The notes beneath the pieces are model-generated. The model had not been told where the DNA came from. It did not search any database and was given only the letters and a program-made list of their open reading frames with translations. A program made the position numbers and the translations under genes. Below, one piece after another: positions 43,483 through 44,925 of a stretch of DNA of 44,925 nt (position 1 is its first letter; every line of letters begins with the position of its first letter). Location of the stretch: NCBI GenBank assembly GCA_947503655.1, contig CANNEP010000017.1, forward strand, positions 1 to 44,925, written 5' to 3'. This DNA comes from an uncultured Microbacterium sp. (GTDB taxonomy: Bacteria > Actinomycetota > Actinomycetes > Actinomycetales > Microbacteriaceae).

Positions 43483-44355
43483 CTACTTGAGCAGGAGCGA
43501 GAGTCGGCGATCCGCGAGGATCTTGCCGCCGGTCTGACACGACGGGCAGTACTCGAGACTGCGATCGGCGAAGTAGACGCTCCGCACCGTGTCTGCGCAC
43601 ACCGGGCACGGCTGGCCGGTACGTGCGTGAACCGCGAAACCCGCCCGTTTGGCGTCTTTGAGATCAGCCGGTGGTTTGCCCGACGCATGCTCGATCGCCG
43701 TGCGCAGAGTGTCTTGCATCGCAGCGTAGAGCGTTGTGATGTCGTCGTCACCCAGGCTCGCAGCTGACGCGTACGGCGAAAGACGGGCCGCGTGCAGAAT
43801 CTCATCAGAGTACGCGTTGCCGATACCGGCGATCAACGATTGGTCTCGGAGCACGCCCTTAATCTGGGTGCGTCTGCCGCTGAGAATTGAGGCGAGGCTT
43901 TCACGCGTGAAGTCAGCGGCGAGCGGATCCGGACCGAGTGTGCGGATGCCCGGCACGACCTGCGCATCGCGCACGACGTACACTGCCAACGATTTCTTGG
44001 TTCCGGCCTCCGTCAAATCAAAACCCGAACCATCGGCAAACACGACGCGCAGTGCGATCGGCGTCTTTCCCGGCTTGATGACGGCGGGGGAGATTTCGTC
44101 GGCAAAGCGCAACCAACCCGCCTTGGCGAGGTGAAAGATCAGGTGTAGGTCTTCGTCAGGGCTGAATAGCGAGATATCGACGAACTTGCCATGCCGGGTG
44201 ACATCACGGACGACGGAACCACGAATCGCCTCGAGCGGCGGATCGAACGTTTTCAGAGCGGCGATGGCCGCCAGATTCACACGCGCGATGCTCACACCGC
44301 GTAACCGCGTCGCAAGAAAGTCTGCGAGCCCTTGAACCTCCGGCATCTCCGGCAT
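43483..44355 (-). CDS. Fpg/Nei-family DNA glycosylase
   Basis: 290 residues. The N-terminus MPEMPEVQ aligns with MPELPEVE of Fpg, giving the catalytic Pro2 and Glu3. The middle holds the helix-two-turn-helix (KGVLRDQSLIAGIGNAYSDEIL). The C-terminus has a zinc finger with CPVC and CPSC and the DNA-intercalating arginine region between. It excises oxidised bases and nicks the strand. The general sequence suggests the actinobacterial Fpg/Nei group rather than canonical MutM; lesion preference is not clear. Confidence 0.9.
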   Translation of the reverse strand: MPEMPEVQGLADFLATRLRGVSIARVNLAAIAALKTFDPPLEAIRGSVVRDVTRHGKFVDISLFSPDEDLHLIFHLAKAGWLRFADEISPAVIKPGKTPIALRVVFADGSGFDLTEAGTKKSLAVYVVRDAQVVPGIRTLGPDPLAADFTRESLASILSGRRTQIKGVLRDQSLIAGIGNAYSDEILHAARLSPYASAASLGDDDITTLYAAMQDTLRTAIEHASGKPPADLKDAKRAGFAVHARTGQPCPVCADTVRSVYFADRSLEYCPSCQTGGKILADRRLSLLLK

Positions 44356-44400
44356 GCGGCCATGATGCCACGCCCGCCCAGTGAGCGCTATGCCCCAATC

Positions 44401-44916
44401 TCAGCGGGGGAGGACAGGCCAGGGGGTGCGTTTGCGGGGGTCGGTGAAGAGGAGGCCGGCGACCCACGCGTCACAGCGCCCGCGCGATGTCAGCATGGCG
44501 CCGCGCCGCAGGCCCTCGTACTGAAAGCCGAGCGCACGGGCCGTTCGCGCCGACGCCGTGTTGCCGACCGCGCCGTTCCATTCGATGCGATCCAGGCGCA
44601 TGCCGTCGATGGCGAAGCCGTCGTCGATGACCGCGGCCGCCGCCTCAGCCATATACCCCTGGCGTCGTGCGTCTGCGATGATCCAGAACCCGAGCTCTGC
44701 GGTGTCAGGTGTCGATCGCGTCAACGACACGACTCCCAACACGCGCCCGGCAGTGCGAACCACCCAGTTCCGCGCGCGGTCATCCCGCGCCGCTACACCA
44801 GCGTGCTCGACAAACCACTCCGAGTCTGCCCGTTCGTAGGGCGTGGGCTGAATCGGCCTGACTTTCGTTCCTATCGGGAGCCTTGTCCGGCAAGGGCCGG
44901 TTGGGCTGATTCTTGG
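44401..44916 (-). pseudogene. GNAT acetyltransferase without a usual start codon (possibly broken or mis-sequenced)
   Basis: The open frame from 44916 to 44401 reads as a RimJ/RimL-type N-acetyltransferase. It has a strand near KVRPIQPT, the core ELGFWIIADARRQGYMAEAAAAVID with the acetyl-CoA loop R-R-Q-G-Y-M, and GNTASARTARALGFQYEG near the end. No ATG, GTG or TTG occurs between the in-frame stop at 44917-44919 and GTG 44763, yet the codons in that stretch encode sequence that fits the family. A frameshift near the window end, a rare start such as ATT or ATA, or a truncated 5' end could explain this. Starting at 44763 would delete the first part of the fold. Confidence 0.55.
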
Positions 44917-44925
44917 TCAGCGTAG

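Noticed and set aside
44887..44901. CCTTG/CAAGG hairpin near the window end as a terminator
   Set aside because: The stem has only 5 bases with no T run, and it lies inside the frame that encodes the GNAT N-terminus.

Overview
The window is GC-rich DNA with frequent GTG starts. Gene content points to an actinobacterium, probably of the Microbacteriaceae: GTP-type PEP carboxykinase, a long gluconeogenic-type GAPDH, a RamB/ScfR-type regulator and an IniB/IniA/IniC-type dynamin locus. I cannot name the species. I saw no tRNA, rRNA, CRISPR array, insertion sequence or phage gene.

Layout. (1) 1-6000: homoprotocatechuate (3,4-dihydroxyphenylacetate) meta-cleavage genes on the minus strand: an FAH-RraA fusion, a GntR/FCD regulator, hpaE, and hpaD cut by the window start. 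They diverge from an MHS-family transporter. (2) 6011-9340: a DUF2165 membrane protein, a DUF4177-like small protein, a ThDP-dependent enzyme and a lipoprotein. (3) 9341-18600: gluconeogenic genes: long GAPDH, an AlkZ-like winged-helix protein, a frameshifted MFS efflux gene, a DUF2079 membrane protein, a RamB-like regulator and PEP carboxykinase. The GAPDH and ramB/pck upstream regions share a near-identical inverted repeat. Directly after pck lie three tandem hairpins that all display the same loop, CCTTGCTCCGGT. (4) 18585-19978: a DsbA-like protein and a small membrane protein.

(5) 19998-31370: the most unusual part. An iniB-iniA-iniC-like operon (low-complexity repeat protein plus two dynamin-like GTPases) diverges from an Hsp70-like protein with degenerate phosphate loops and a LuxR-type regulator. 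A large ATPase-LuxR (LAL/MalT-like) regulator follows. The shared promoter region is full of repeats, and two perfect hairpins separate iniB from iniA. (6) 31524-34134: a three-gene ABC exporter. (7) 34196-38092: a second MHS transporter and ribD with a ribBA whose RibB half has lost most catalytic residues. (8) 38229-43480: a glycerol regulon: a SorC-family regulator divergent from glpD-glpF-glpK, with TGAACA half-sites between. (9) 43483-44925: a Fpg/Nei DNA glycosylase and a GNAT gene with no usual start codon.

The main themes are aromatic-acid and glycerol catabolism, gluconeogenesis under acetate-type control, and a probable envelope-stress dynamin system.
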